The notes beneath the pieces are model-generated. The model worked only from the letters and a program-made list of their open reading frames with translations. It searched no databases and had not been told where the DNA came from. Shown one piece after another: positions 28,045 through 36,790 of a DNA stretch of 64,000 nucleotides (the stretch's first letter is position 1; every line of letters begins with the position of its first letter). A program made the translations under genes and the position numbers. Origin of the DNA: Lewinellaceae bacterium (GTDB lineage Bacteria; Bacteroidota; Bacteroidia; Chitinophagales; Saprospiraceae); the NCBI GenBank assembly GCA_020636435.1, contig JACJXX010000002.1, positions 3,162,001 through 3,226,000 on the forward strand. Direction: 5' to 3'.

Positions 28045-28150
28045 TTCGGAATCGTTTTTATGAGGGTTTAGAACGGGCGAAATTACGAAAAAAGAGGACA
28101 ATGATGTGATTTATTTGAAGGGCAAACCAGCCCGAACCACAGGCAATGTT

Positions 28151-28180
28151 TTGGATATTATCCGGTAAGGTTTATTTTTG
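28151..28180 (+). promoter_or_regulatory. Bacteroidota-type promoter of the ferredoxin gene
   Basis: TTG at 28151-28153, a 19 bp spacer and TATTTTTG at 28173-28180 fit the -33/-7 consensus. It lies 55 bp before the ferredoxin start. Confidence 0.75.
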
Positions 28181-28235
28181 CCGCCGGGGAAGAACCAAAC
28201 CTTGCCCAGCCTGTTAACAAGAAAAAAGGAAACCT

Positions 28236-28583
28236 ATGGCAATAATGATAACTGAGGAATGCATCAACTGCGGGGCTTGCGAACCCGAATGCCCCAACAA
28301 TGCCATCTACGAAGGCGGAGTGGAGTGGGCCATTTCGGACGGCGCGGAAGTTTCCGGCACTTATGTGCTCGAAGACGGCTCCACTACCGATGTTGATGCA
28401 CAGCACGCCCCGATCTCCGAAGACCTGTATTACATCGTTCCGGATAAGTGTACCGAATGCGTGGGCTTCCACGAGGAGCCTCAATGCGCCGCCGTTTGCC
28501 CGGTGGATTGCTGCGTGCCCGACCCTGAGCGGGAAGAGACCGAAGAACAACTGCTGGCCCGCAAGGAGCGCCTGCATTTGTAA
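28236..28583 (+). CDS. 2[4Fe-4S] ferredoxin, YfhL-like
   Basis: A 115-residue ferredoxin for low-potential electron transfer in the cytoplasm. The first cluster motif is CINCGACEPECP. The second is CTECVGFHEEPQCAAVCP, with the long internal loop typical of YfhL/Alvin-type ferredoxins. The roughly 40-residue insertion between motifs (YEGGVEWAISDG to YYIVPDK) is shared by Bacteroidota homologues as I recall them. A lysine/glutamate-rich helical tail follows. It has its own promoter; the SDR gene 76 bp downstream may be read through. Confidence 0.92.
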   Translation: MAIMITEECINCGACEPECPNNAIYEGGVEWAISDGAEVSGTYVLEDGSTTDVDAQHAPISEDLYYIVPDKCTECVGFHEEPQCAAVCPVDCCVPDPEREETEEQLLARKERLHL

Positions 28584-28659
28584 TTTTACATCCAAAAAAC
28601 ATTGATTCTGCCGTCAGCATTCACGTTCCAACTCTTGTTCTGCCCAAACTTGATTAGAA

Positions 28660-29427
28660 ATGCCCATTTTCGACCGATTTCAACTCGACGGGAAAGTAGC
28701 CATCATCACCGGCGCCAGCAAAGGCATCGGAGAAGGGATTGCCTATGCGCTGGCTGAGGCCGGCGCCCGGGTCGTCGTCTCCAGCCGCAAACAGGAGGTG
28801 GTGGACGAAGTGGCCCATGCGCTGACAGAGAAGGGTTTCCAAGCGCTGGCCGTAGCTGCCAATGCCGGAAGCGAAGAGGCGTTGCAAAAATTGACAGAAG
28901 CCGCAGTAACGGCGTTTGGAGGCATAGACATCGTAGTCAACAACGCCGCCGCCAACCCCGTCTTCGGCCCGGTGGAAAACACGGAGGGCTGGGCGTACGA
29001 CAAGATCATGGCCGTCAATGTCAAAGGGCCTTTCGAGCTGTGCAAGCTGGCCCTGCCGGAGATGCAAAAGCGAGGCGGAGGGTCCATCATCAACATCAGC
29101 AGCATCGGCGGCCTGTCGCCAGAGAACAAGCTGGGCATCTACAGCGTCAGCAAAGCCGCCCTGATCTCCCTGACCAAAGTGCTGGCCAAGGAATGGGGCC
29201 GCCATGGCATCCGCGCCAACGCCATTTGCCCGGGCCTGATCAAGACCAAATTCAGCGAGGCCCTGTGGAGCAATGAGAAGGTCATGCAGTATATGATCAG
29301 CCAGCTGCCGATCCCCCGGGTGGGCACGGTGGAGGAGATCGCCGGGCTGGCACTATTTCTGGCTTCTGAGGCCGGAGGGTATTGTACCGGAGCGGTGTTT
29401 ACGGCGGATGGAGGGTATACGGTGTAG
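28660..29427 (+). CDS. Short-chain dehydrogenase/reductase
   Basis: A 255-residue classical SDR. The cofactor motif is TGASKGIGEG near residue 19, NNAA stabilises the central sheet, the catalytic serine lies in INISSIGG, and YSVSK gives the active-site Tyr and Lys. SSRK after the second strand suggests an NADP(H) preference (inference). It is DHRS4/glucose-1-dehydrogenase-like; the actual carbonyl or alcohol substrate is unknown. The C-terminal EAGGYCTGAVFTADGGYTV is standard. Confidence 0.92.
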   Translation: MPIFDRFQLDGKVAIITGASKGIGEGIAYALAEAGARVVVSSRKQEVVDEVAHALTEKGFQALAVAANAGSEEALQKLTEAAVTAFGGIDIVVNNAAANPVFGPVENTEGWAYDKIMAVNVKGPFELCKLALPEMQKRGGGSIINISSIGGLSPENKLGIYSVSKAALISLTKVLAKEWGRHGIRANAICPGLIKTKFSEALWSNEKVMQYMISQLPIPRVGTVEEIAGLALFLASEAGGYCTGAVFTADGGYTV

Positions 29428-29458
29428 GCAGAACCACAAACTAGTGCAAAACCGGGAT

Positions 29459-30076
29459 TCATTTATATTTTTTTCTGATTTCTTCCCGAATCACCTTTTT
29501 GACGAACTCCCACTTGATCTTTTCTCCGAGCAAAATGACGTCATCGTCTTCATCCGCATCTTCAAAATAAGCGAGGCTCCGGGCTACCATGAATTCAGAA
29601 CCATCATCAAATTTTTTCAAATAAAACCCAACCAGTTCATCTAAGGAGTATTGACGCAAAATAAAAAACAAATCGATAAAATCCCGTTTTCTTCCCCTGC
29701 CTGCAATGGCTGCCAACTTCATGGCACCAATATCCGGAACTGTCAACAAACGAAGGCCTTCTGTTTCTATGGGGGCAGAAATAAGGGGATATCTGTAATT
29801 TACAAAATCCACTTTTACACTTTGCACGTTCAGAACCAGAATGTTCTTGCTCTGAGACATGATGGACAACGGAGCCAAATCATGCAACTCGTCCAAAATC
29901 TCCTGGGTTTCAAACGGCCGATGTCCAAAAAAGTCCAAATCAACGGAAACCCGGTGCCCGATTTGAAGAGCAAGTGATGTGCCACCCGCCAGGCAAAATC
30001 CCAGCAAAGCAGGCTTCTCCATTATGGTTTTCAGAAGTTCCAGTGTGGCGGGGCGGACTGCCGTTCTGTGTAGCAT
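29459..30076 (-). CDS. AbiEii/AbiGii-family nucleotidyltransferase toxin
   Basis: A 205-residue nucleotidyltransferase-fold protein. The motif GGTSLALQIG (31-40) and the metal-binding VDLDFF with Asp46 and Asp48 match AbiEii, the toxin of type IV abortive-infection systems, which modifies tRNA or other targets. MKLAAIAGRGRKRDFIDLF matches the conserved downstream lysine/acid motif. The start MLHRTAVRP overlaps the end of the DUF6922 gene by 46 bp, which indicates translational coupling to a presumed antitoxin. It converges on the SDR gene. Confidence 0.88.
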   Translation of the reverse strand: MLHRTAVRPATLELLKTIMEKPALLGFCLAGGTSLALQIGHRVSVDLDFFGHRPFETQEILDELHDLAPLSIMSQSKNILVLNVQSVKVDFVNYRYPLISAPIETEGLRLLTVPDIGAMKLAAIAGRGRKRDFIDLFFILRQYSLDELVGFYLKKFDDGSEFMVARSLAYFEDADEDDDVILLGEKIKWEFVKKVIREEIRKKYK

Positions 30077-30315
30077 CGGAATTCTTCTTTAGGCAAGTCG
30101 AAAATACAGCTTAAAAAACTTAATGCTTTTTTATCCAGGTATCTTTCTTGTAGCATTTCTTGTTTAATCCGTTCCATTCCGTAGTAATCCTTGATAGCCT
30201 CCCAATCTGCAATATTACCGTACATAAGTACCCGGCAAATAACAAAGCGTGCTTTTTTGTTCCAGTCGATGCCGTCATAAACCGTATCCCAAAAGATAAC
30301 TTTCGATAGCTGCAT
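30031..30315 (-). CDS. DUF6922-like partner (putative antitoxin) of the AbiEii toxin
   Basis: A 94-residue protein. The start MQLSKVIFWD at 30315 is chosen because it begins with the family-like K-x-x-FWD-x-x-x-D-x-IDW block; the longer form to 30393 would overlap the ribonucleotide reductase gene. The VICRVLMYGNIADWEAIKDYYG and FLSCIFDLPKEEFRCY segments are characteristic of the small proteins encoded just upstream of AbiEii-type toxins in Bacteroidota. It is not a winged-helix AbiEi in appearance. The antitoxin role is inference from gene order and overlap. Confidence 0.75.
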   Translation of the reverse strand: MQLSKVIFWDTVYDGIDWNKKARFVICRVLMYGNIADWEAIKDYYGMERIKQEMLQERYLDKKALSFLSCIFDLPKEEFRCYTERQSAPPHWNF

Positions 30316-30370
30316 CTGGTGTGTTTTTTCACAAATATAACCTAATTGCCCATGACCTGCAATCAAAAGC

Positions 30371-33300
30371 CTACCCACACTCCGAATACCCACAACTCTT
30401 ACAAATCAAACACCCCTCCTTATAGAGCAGCCCGTCCGGGTCGCCGCAGCCGGGGCAGTTGCTGTCGGCAGCCTGGGTGCCGTCGGGGACAAACTGCTTG
30501 AGGGCCCGGCAGACGCCGTTCTTCCAGGTATTGATGTAATCCTCGGGCACATTCAGGCCTTCCACCAAATCGACCACGTAGGGAATGGGCATGCCGTGGC
30601 GGAGCACGCCGGAGATGAGCTTGGCGTAGTTCCAGTACTCTTTGTTGAAAGAACGAGACAAGCCTTCGATGGTAATGCGATAGCCCTCCTTGTCGAGGAA
30701 CTGGAAATCGTAGCGGTTGTGGCCGTCCTCATCTTTGGCTTTGAGCACCCAGCCGGAGGTGACATAATCGGGGAATTTGAACATGTCTTCCGCCCGGCCG
30801 GTGAAAATTTCGTACGGGCGTTTGTCGTACAAGCCGATGACGGCGATCCAGTCTTCGGAATTGTTCTTGAAGCGCACTACTGCGGCTTCCAGAACCTCCG
30901 GGCGCTTGGGCGGCATCGTTTCCTGGAACTGTGCGTCCTGCTTGCCCTTGTTGCCGGAGTCGGAGACCAGCACGCCGGAGCGGGAGCCGTCGCGGTAAAT
31001 GGTGCAGCCCTTGCAGCCTTCTTCCCAGGCGGTCTGGTAAATCTTTCTAACCATCTCTTCGGAAGTTTCTTCCGGCACGTTTACCGTCACGCTGATGGAG
31101 TGGTCCACCCACTTCTGGATGGCGCCCTGCATTTTGACCTTTTGCAGCCAGTCCACATCGTTGGCGGTAGCGCGGTGATAGGGCGATTGTTCGATGATGG
31201 GCTGAAGTTCTTCGGCTGTCATTCGGGTTACCGCATCCACGTCATAACCATTGGCTTCCAGCCAGAGGATGAATTTGTGGTGGAAAACGTTGTACTCTTC
31301 CCAGTGGTCGCCCACCTCGTCGATAAAGGTTACGTTGGCGTCCTTATCGCTGGGGTTGACCTTGCGGCGGCGCTTGTAGCTGATGAGGAAGGCCGGCTCG
31401 ATGCCGGAGGTAGTCTGCGTCATCAGGCTGGTGGTGCCGGTGGGGGCAATGGTCAGCAGGGCGATGTTGCGGCGGCCTTTGGCCAGCATTTCTTCGTACA
31501 GGGCCGGATCGGCTTCCCTCAGGCGGCTGATGAAGGGGTTGTCCTTCTCGCGTTCCGGGTCGTATATGGGGAAGGCGCCGCGCTCTGCGGCCATGGCAGC
31601 GGAGGAACGGTAGGCGTTGATGGCCAGCGCCTGGTGCACCTTTACTGAAAATTCGATGGCGTCGTTGGTGCCGTAGCGCAGTCCCAGGGCAGCCAGCATA
31701 TCCCCTTCGGCGGTAATGCCCACCCCGGTACGGCGCCCGTTGACGCAGGCCTTGTGGATTTTCTCCCACAGGCGGTGCTCGGTGGCCTTGATCTCGTCCG
31801 GCTCCGGGTCCTTATCGATCTTGTCCAGGATGCGTTCGACCTTTTCGATCTCCAGGTCGATGATGTCGTCCATCATGCGTTGCGCCAGCTGTACGTGCTG
31901 AGCGAACTTTTCGAAATTGAAGTGGGCTTTGTCGGTGAAGGGGGCCTCGACGTAGCCGTAGAGGTTGATGGCGAGGAGGCGGCAGGAATCATATGGGCAA
32001 AGAGGTATCTCTCCGCAATTTTTCTGGTTGAGGTAAACCAGTTTGGCTTTACCGTCTTTGGTTTGCCCTTCCCAGCCGCCGGCGAAGAAGTTGTGGTGCT
32101 TGTCTACCGTACCGTTATACACGTCTTCGTATCCATCAAATTCGATAGATACCACGCGATGATTGTGGAATTCCGCCTCCATTTTGAGGTTCTGGTAGGA
32201 GTCGAAACCGTGTTTGGTGCCAACCCTGAAAGGGATGTCCGCTTCCCTGCATCCTGTCTCCCACTCTTTCATCAAGGGTTCTCGTTGCAACTGATACTTC
32301 AGTTGAGTGTATACTTGTAACTGGGCGGTTTTGTTCTGTTCTGCTTTTTCGGAATATCTCTGATTTACGGAGTTAGTTCTTTTCTCCTTTATTGCTTCAT
32401 CCGAATTGAGGAAGCTGTTCAGGCAATCGAAGGAGCAGTAAGATATTTCCCGTCGATGATAATTAACCAGGAAAGGCTTGCCGCAATGTTCACATTCCTT
32501 CTGAACAACAACGGTGTCCCCTTCGATCTTTGCCTCATAACCCTGGTTTTGGGCTTTTAGCAAGGTTCGAACTAACCGCGGGTCATCGTCCCCATGCATT
32601 AAGCCAAGTTCGGCAGCAGGTAAAGCAGATATTTCTCTTATTGATCCATCGGCAATCATCCGGTGCTCTGATCTCGCAGATCGGAACCTGCCGTCATTGA
32701 ACCACCAGTATTCTGTCTGCTTTCTACCCTCTTCATTGACAATCGGCCCTTGATACTTGGTCAGGATCATCAGGCTGTCGCCTGGCTTCAAATCCTTCAC
32801 TTCCCGGTAGGCGCCTTTTTTCAGCCGGAACTTATGGTTAGAAGTAGCCCGAATCACGGAGCCGTCATCCAGGGTGACTTTAAATACCTTCTTCCGGTAT
32901 CCTGTAATGCGGGGGTTGCGCATAAGTTGTATATCCAGCCGCCCCTTTTCATTTAAACAATATACTGGCACATCCCGCCCTTCTTCTGCCAATTGCCGGA
33001 TGGGCACCTGCCCTCTACCATCCGCTACGGCAACCAGTGTTTCTCCGGTCAGGCAAGGATTTGTAGAAATCGTCTTATACCCCAAATCCGCATAACAATC
33101 CGGTACCGATTCCCGGATGATGGTATCCCAGAACAGCACGCCCGGCTCCGCCGATTTCCAGGCGTTGTGGATGATCTTGTTCCAGATTTTGGCGGCGTCG
33201 ACTTCTTTTTTGAAGTCCGGTTCTTTGGCGTCGATGGGAAACTGCTGGGTGTAGGGCTTACCCGCCATAGCCGCCTTCATGAACGCGTCGTCGATGCGCA

Positions 33301-33976
33301 CCGAGACGTTGGCGCCGGTCACCTTGCCCTTTTCCAGTTTGGCGTCGATAAACCCTTCCGCATCCGGGTGTTTGATGGAGACGGTCAGCATGAGGGCGCC
33401 CCGGCGGCCGTCCTGCGCTACTTCCCGGGTGGAATTGGAGTAGCGCTCCATGAAGGGCACGATGCCCGTGGAGGTCAGGGCGCTGTTCATCACCGGGGTG
33501 CCTTTGGGGCGCAGGTGGGAGAGGTCCTGCCCTACCCCGCCGCGCCGTTTCATCAGTTGCACCTGTTCTTCGTCCGCCTTGGCGATGCCGCCGTAGGAAT
33601 CCGCGCCGCTGCCGATGACGAAGCAGTTGGACAGGGAGGACACCTGAAAGTTGTTGCCGATGCCCGCCATGGGGCTGCCCTGAGGCACGATGTACTGGAA
33701 CAAATTCAGCACCTGGTAGATTTCCTCTTCGCTAACCGGGTTGGGGTATTTCTGCTCGATGCGGGCGATCTCGCCGGCGATGCGGCGGTGCATATCGTCG
33801 GGCGTGCGCTCGTAAATCTTCCCGAAAGAGTCTTTGAGCGCGTATTTGCTGACCCACACGTTGGCTGCCAGTTCGTCGCCGTCGAAATATTCGACGGAAG
33901 CCTTGAGCGCTTCCTCGTAGCTATACGTATTGGTGGGGGTGTTGTTTTTTTTCTTCTGAACGGACGGTGTTTGCAT
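30371..33976 (-). CDS. nrdJ: Adenosylcobalamin-dependent (class II) ribonucleotide reductase with intein
   Basis: A 1201-residue precursor that reduces ribonucleotides to deoxyribonucleotides using a B12-generated thiyl radical. The host enzyme is about 855 residues once the 346-residue intein is removed, a normal class II length. Host motifs include LSNCFVIGSGADSYGG, KRRGGVGQDLSHLRP, NPCGEIPL (restored after splicing), IALLTIAPTGTTS and a C-terminal zinc ribbon with CPGC, CLICKSCGYSEC. The intein sits between Pro307 and the cysteine that in NrdJ enzymes carries the radical. The TA-like pair 55 bp downstream is on the same strand. B12 dependence implies uptake or synthesis of cobalamin. Confidence 0.95.
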   Translation of the reverse strand: MQTPSVQKKKNNTPTNTYSYEEALKASVEYFDGDELAANVWVSKYALKDSFGKIYERTPDDMHRRIAGEIARIEQKYPNPVSEEEIYQVLNLFQYIVPQGSPMAGIGNNFQVSSLSNCFVIGSGADSYGGIAKADEEQVQLMKRRGGVGQDLSHLRPKGTPVMNSALTSTGIVPFMERYSNSTREVAQDGRRGALMLTVSIKHPDAEGFIDAKLEKGKVTGANVSVRIDDAFMKAAMAGKPYTQQFPIDAKEPDFKKEVDAAKIWNKIIHNAWKSAEPGVLFWDTIIRESVPDCYADLGYKTISTNPCLTGETLVAVADGRGQVPIRQLAEEGRDVPVYCLNEKGRLDIQLMRNPRITGYRKKVFKVTLDDGSVIRATSNHKFRLKKGAYREVKDLKPGDSLMILTKYQGPIVNEEGRKQTEYWWFNDGRFRSARSEHRMIADGSIREISALPAAELGLMHGDDDPRLVRTLLKAQNQGYEAKIEGDTVVVQKECEHCGKPFLVNYHRREISYCSFDCLNSFLNSDEAIKEKRTNSVNQRYSEKAEQNKTAQLQVYTQLKYQLQREPLMKEWETGCREADIPFRVGTKHGFDSYQNLKMEAEFHNHRVVSIEFDGYEDVYNGTVDKHHNFFAGGWEGQTKDGKAKLVYLNQKNCGEIPLCPYDSCRLLAINLYGYVEAPFTDKAHFNFEKFAQHVQLAQRMMDDIIDLEIEKVERILDKIDKDPEPDEIKATEHRLWEKIHKACVNGRRTGVGITAEGDMLAALGLRYGTNDAIEFSVKVHQALAINAYRSSAAMAAERGAFPIYDPEREKDNPFISRLREADPALYEEMLAKGRRNIALLTIAPTGTTSLMTQTTSGIEPAFLISYKRRRKVNPSDKDANVTFIDEVGDHWEEYNVFHHKFILWLEANGYDVDAVTRMTAEELQPIIEQSPYHRATANDVDWLQKVKMQGAIQKWVDHSISVTVNVPEETSEEMVRKIYQTAWEEGCKGCTIYRDGSRSGVLVSDSGNKGKQDAQFQETMPPKRPEVLEAAVVRFKNNSEDWIAVIGLYDKRPYEIFTGRAEDMFKFPDYVTSGWVLKAKDEDGHNRYDFQFLDKEGYRITIEGLSRSFNKEYWNYAKLISGVLRHGMPIPYVVDLVEGLNVPEDYINTWKNGVCRALKQFVPDGTQAADSNCPGCGDPDGLLYKEGCLICKSCGYSECG
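32018..33055 (-). other. Intein within NrdJ, 346 residues
   Basis: Residues 308-653 of the precursor. Block A begins CLTGETLVAV; block B has GSVIRATSNHKF with the splicing Thr and His. Block F is VYNGTVDKHHNFFAGG. The C-terminal end is LNQKN, followed by extein Cys in CGEIPL. The usual penultimate histidine is replaced by lysine. There is no LAGLIDADG. In its place the middle contains a CEHC ... YCSFDC zinc-finger-like module followed by a PLMKEW-type repeat reminiscent of homing-endonuclease accessory modules. The coding DNA is visibly AT-richer than the flanking exteins, as expected for a mobile insert. Confidence 0.9.
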
Positions 33977-34403
33977 GTTTGGTACTACTTTATTGATGAT
34001 GGCTTATATTCTGGTTGCCTATTCCAGCTAAAGACGCCTCCTCCATGCCCACTTCAGGCGGGCCACAGGATTGGAAGCACAGACTCGTTCATGGTGAAGG
34101 TGGAAGGTGTTGCTGTTTTGGAGATAGCAATCCCAATTCCCTGTTTGTTTGAACCGCACTAAAGTAAGGGCCCCGATTGATTTTTTCGGGGCCAGCCCCG
34201 GGATAATTTTCAACAGGGTGTGGATAACTTAGTTGCCGAAGAACTAGGCAATGATACCTATGGCCACTGGAACCAGGCTAGCGAAGAGAGAATCTTACTG
34301 GCAGGTTAGTGCACAAAAAGGAAGCGATAGATGGCGGGTTGCTACCTACACAGTCACGTACTGCGTGCCCGGGCAGCCCGCCTTCCCGTTTTTTTTTTCA
34401 ATG
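33977..34403. other. Intergenic region between nrdJ and tRNA-Val
   Basis: No gene is evident. A GGCCCCGA/TCGGGGCC stem with a T-rich loop lies at about 34168-34193. Near 34360 is TACTGCGTGC, a word also inside the insert found in the tRNA-Ser pseudo-copies at 45 kb. Confidence 0.4.
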
Positions 34404-34478
34404 TGGGCGATGGCGGATTCGAACCGCCGACCTCATGTCTGTCAAACATGCGCTCTAAACCAACTGAGCTAATCGCCC
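34404..34478 (-). tRNA. tRNA-Val(GAC)
   Basis: The 75 nt cloverleaf has acceptor arms GGGCGAT/ATCGCCC with discriminator A, D-arm GCTCAGTTGG, anticodon loop TTGACAG with anticodon GAC in a CATGT/ACATG stem, and T-arm GGCGG TTCGAAT CCGCC. No CCA is encoded. Confidence 0.95.
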
Positions 34479-34769
34479 TGTAAATAATTCAAAAAGGCGG
34501 GATCAAAGCCGCCGTTTAAATTCTGCCTCCAAGCGGGAAGCTGAATGCCTTCAGGCATCTGCATGAAAAGCGGATGCAAAGATAAAAAAATACCAGGATT
34601 AAGAAAAGCAAGCCGTTAATTTTATTTAAAGCTCAAGCTGAGAGCGCTAAGGAATGTCATTTATTCTAGCCTTATGCCAAAACACCCAATTAAAATTCAC
34701 TTATTCAGACAAAAATAAATTATTATTTTCACTATCTTGCATTTTTCGAATCCTGACAAACCAAAACCA
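34479..34769. other. Intergenic leader before the 667-residue lipoprotein gene
   Basis: An AT-rich 291 bp stretch with no gene. A weak promoter-like TATCTTGC lies about 40 bp before the lipoprotein start but departs from TAnnTTTG. Confidence 0.35.
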
Positions 34770-36773
34770 ATGACACCTTTACCCCCTTCTTTTGCCCGAG
34801 TCATCCGTTCATCAGCCTGGGCTATCCTTCTTTTATCCGCAACCTATAGCTGTGTGAATCCAGGGCCAGGTCCAGATCCCAACCCGGTAAAATATCCGTT
34901 CGCCATAGGCGTTCTGACCAGCAAAATTCCTTTTGGAACCAACGTCGGAAATGTCAGCCTGACGGTATACGACCCTCAGGGCCAGGTTGTCACCGCCGGC
35001 AACCAAACCCCGGACACAACGGTGTTCTCGAATTTTGGCGTATTCAGCTTCGGCTTAAAGAGTGATTTCAACCTCGACAACGGGCAGTTTTATAAATTCA
35101 GGGTGAGGGTGGAGGCGCCGGGCCACTCGGAGATGGTGAAAACCATCCATATTTACGATCAGGGCCCCCGTTATTTCCCCTTGTTTATGGCGGACCTTTC
35201 CAATCCGCCCGACGGCTTGTACACCGTTGAACAAACAGTCGGCTTGGGAAGCGGCGCAGTGGCGGCAAACGACATTGAACTCGCTGCTGCTGACGCTACA
35301 GGAGCAGGCGGCTACATCCTGAAATTCCCGACAGGAACAAAATTTCAGAACAACAATGTATCCGTTTCAGGGGATTCCCTGAAGGTAAAATTGTCTTTTG
35401 GCGACCCCGCCGTTCGTTACGCCAGCCGCTTTTTTCCCAATGGTTTCATCGTAGAAGACGCCGTTGACATCAACGGCGAAGCCATTGCGGAGCCCTTTTA
35501 TTTCAAAGCCGTTGCCTGGATGTCGGCCGAGTTAAGTGTTGATGGCATACCGATTACCGACGTTTCCGCCGGCACGGCCGAATTTCGCATCAACCCGGAT
35601 GCCATCGACCCCAGCACCGGCCAGGCTTACAGCCCCGGGGATACGATCCCCTTGTGGAGCCTGAACAACGAAACCGGAGTGTGGAAGAAGGAATTGCTGA
35701 GGACAGCCGTTTCGGGCCAGTTTGGTTTAAAAGTAGAGTATCCGATAACCCATTTCTCCGCTCAGGCTGTAAGTGAGCCGGCCAGGCTTTGTACTAATGA
35801 AGTGGCTATTAATTATAAGAATACCGGATGCCCGGGGAACCTTTATACAGAGCTTCAAAGCCGTGGCGTCTCCATCACCCCCAGCCTGGTAAGTGACGTT
35901 AATAGTCATGTGTTGCCCTTTGCCAGCGGAGTTGGGCGAATTATGCTAACCAACGTTCCCGCCGACGACCCCAATCTGCAGTTTTTGGTATACGACGATC
36001 AGGAAGGCAATGGCAGCCCGATCGGGTGCATAAATATTGGCAGTGCGGAAGAAGATTTGTGTTCAACCGAGGAGGACTGCAACGCCCCTGGAGATAGCCG
36101 CTTGAACCTAGACGCCAGTTCCAGGGCCTCCTGCGAGAGCTTCGCCATGCATTTTGACCTGATTGGGTCCAATGACGATCTTATTGACTTGAATCCTTGC
36201 AATGTTGCGGTCTGGTACAAGGAGATTTCTTCATCAGCTTACGATGCAGACCTGGATATGGCAATTTCGTCGTGGAACTACATCGGCCACATCAGCGACA
36301 ATGGCATCCTCAGCAGTGTCCAGTTGGAGAAGAGCAGTAGTTCTAATAACTTCAGAATCCTGATCTGGTGGGATTTTGCGTCAAACGGCGACGACGACGT
36401 CGCCATAGAAGACGACAATTCTTTGCGTTTCACTTTGCCCCACCGGGTGCTTGAATTCACTGCCTGTTCAGGCGAATCCAGTATAGGGTTTATTGACAAT
36501 AAGCAAACGGTGCCCCAGTCAGTGGGTAATCCTATGGTAACTATTCACCCACGTTGCTATGACGACAAGGCTACTCCGGATGAAGGGCCCTGCGCCTACC
36601 TGGGCACTTTAGGATATTATACCTGCAATTGCATCGACTCCGATTCTCCCGTCACGGCCGAAAGGGGCGTTATTATACGCATCAAAGGGGCGGTTGCCGA
36701 TGCCATCGGAGCCCACAGCAGCTGCCCTGAGGGCCCTGCTGTCACAACCGAAGGCGAAGGTGTATGCCCATAA
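34770..36773 (+). CDS. Large hypothetical secreted protein or lipoprotein
   Basis: A 667-residue protein not assignable to a known family. The start at MTPLPPSFARV is preferred because it places an N-terminal hydrophobic segment (SSAWAILLLSATYSC) as a signal; the following cysteine is lipobox-like but imperfect. After a Pro/Gly linker (NPGPGPDPNPV) the N-terminal third looks like a beta-sandwich of the carboxypeptidase-regulatory type (VGNVSLTVYDPQGQVV). The C-terminal part is rich in Cys, Asp and Ser. It is convergent with the TIG/NHL gene, 17 bp away. It belongs to an accessory block including a caspase. Confidence 0.6.
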   Translation: MTPLPPSFARVIRSSAWAILLLSATYSCVNPGPGPDPNPVKYPFAIGVLTSKIPFGTNVGNVSLTVYDPQGQVVTAGNQTPDTTVFSNFGVFSFGLKSDFNLDNGQFYKFRVRVEAPGHSEMVKTIHIYDQGPRYFPLFMADLSNPPDGLYTVEQTVGLGSGAVAANDIELAAADATGAGGYILKFPTGTKFQNNNVSVSGDSLKVKLSFGDPAVRYASRFFPNGFIVEDAVDINGEAIAEPFYFKAVAWMSAELSVDGIPITDVSAGTAEFRINPDAIDPSTGQAYSPGDTIPLWSLNNETGVWKKELLRTAVSGQFGLKVEYPITHFSAQAVSEPARLCTNEVAINYKNTGCPGNLYTELQSRGVSITPSLVSDVNSHVLPFASGVGRIMLTNVPADDPNLQFLVYDDQEGNGSPIGCINIGSAEEDLCSTEEDCNAPGDSRLNLDASSRASCESFAMHFDLIGSNDDLIDLNPCNVAVWYKEISSSAYDADLDMAISSWNYIGHISDNGILSSVQLEKSSSSNNFRILIWWDFASNGDDDVAIEDDNSLRFTLPHRVLEFTACSGESSIGFIDNKQTVPQSVGNPMVTIHPRCYDDKATPDEGPCAYLGTLGYYTCNCIDSDSPVTAERGVIIRIKGAVADAIGAHSSCPEGPAVTTEGEGVCP

Positions 36774-36790
36774 ATAGTTGCTCGCAATAT

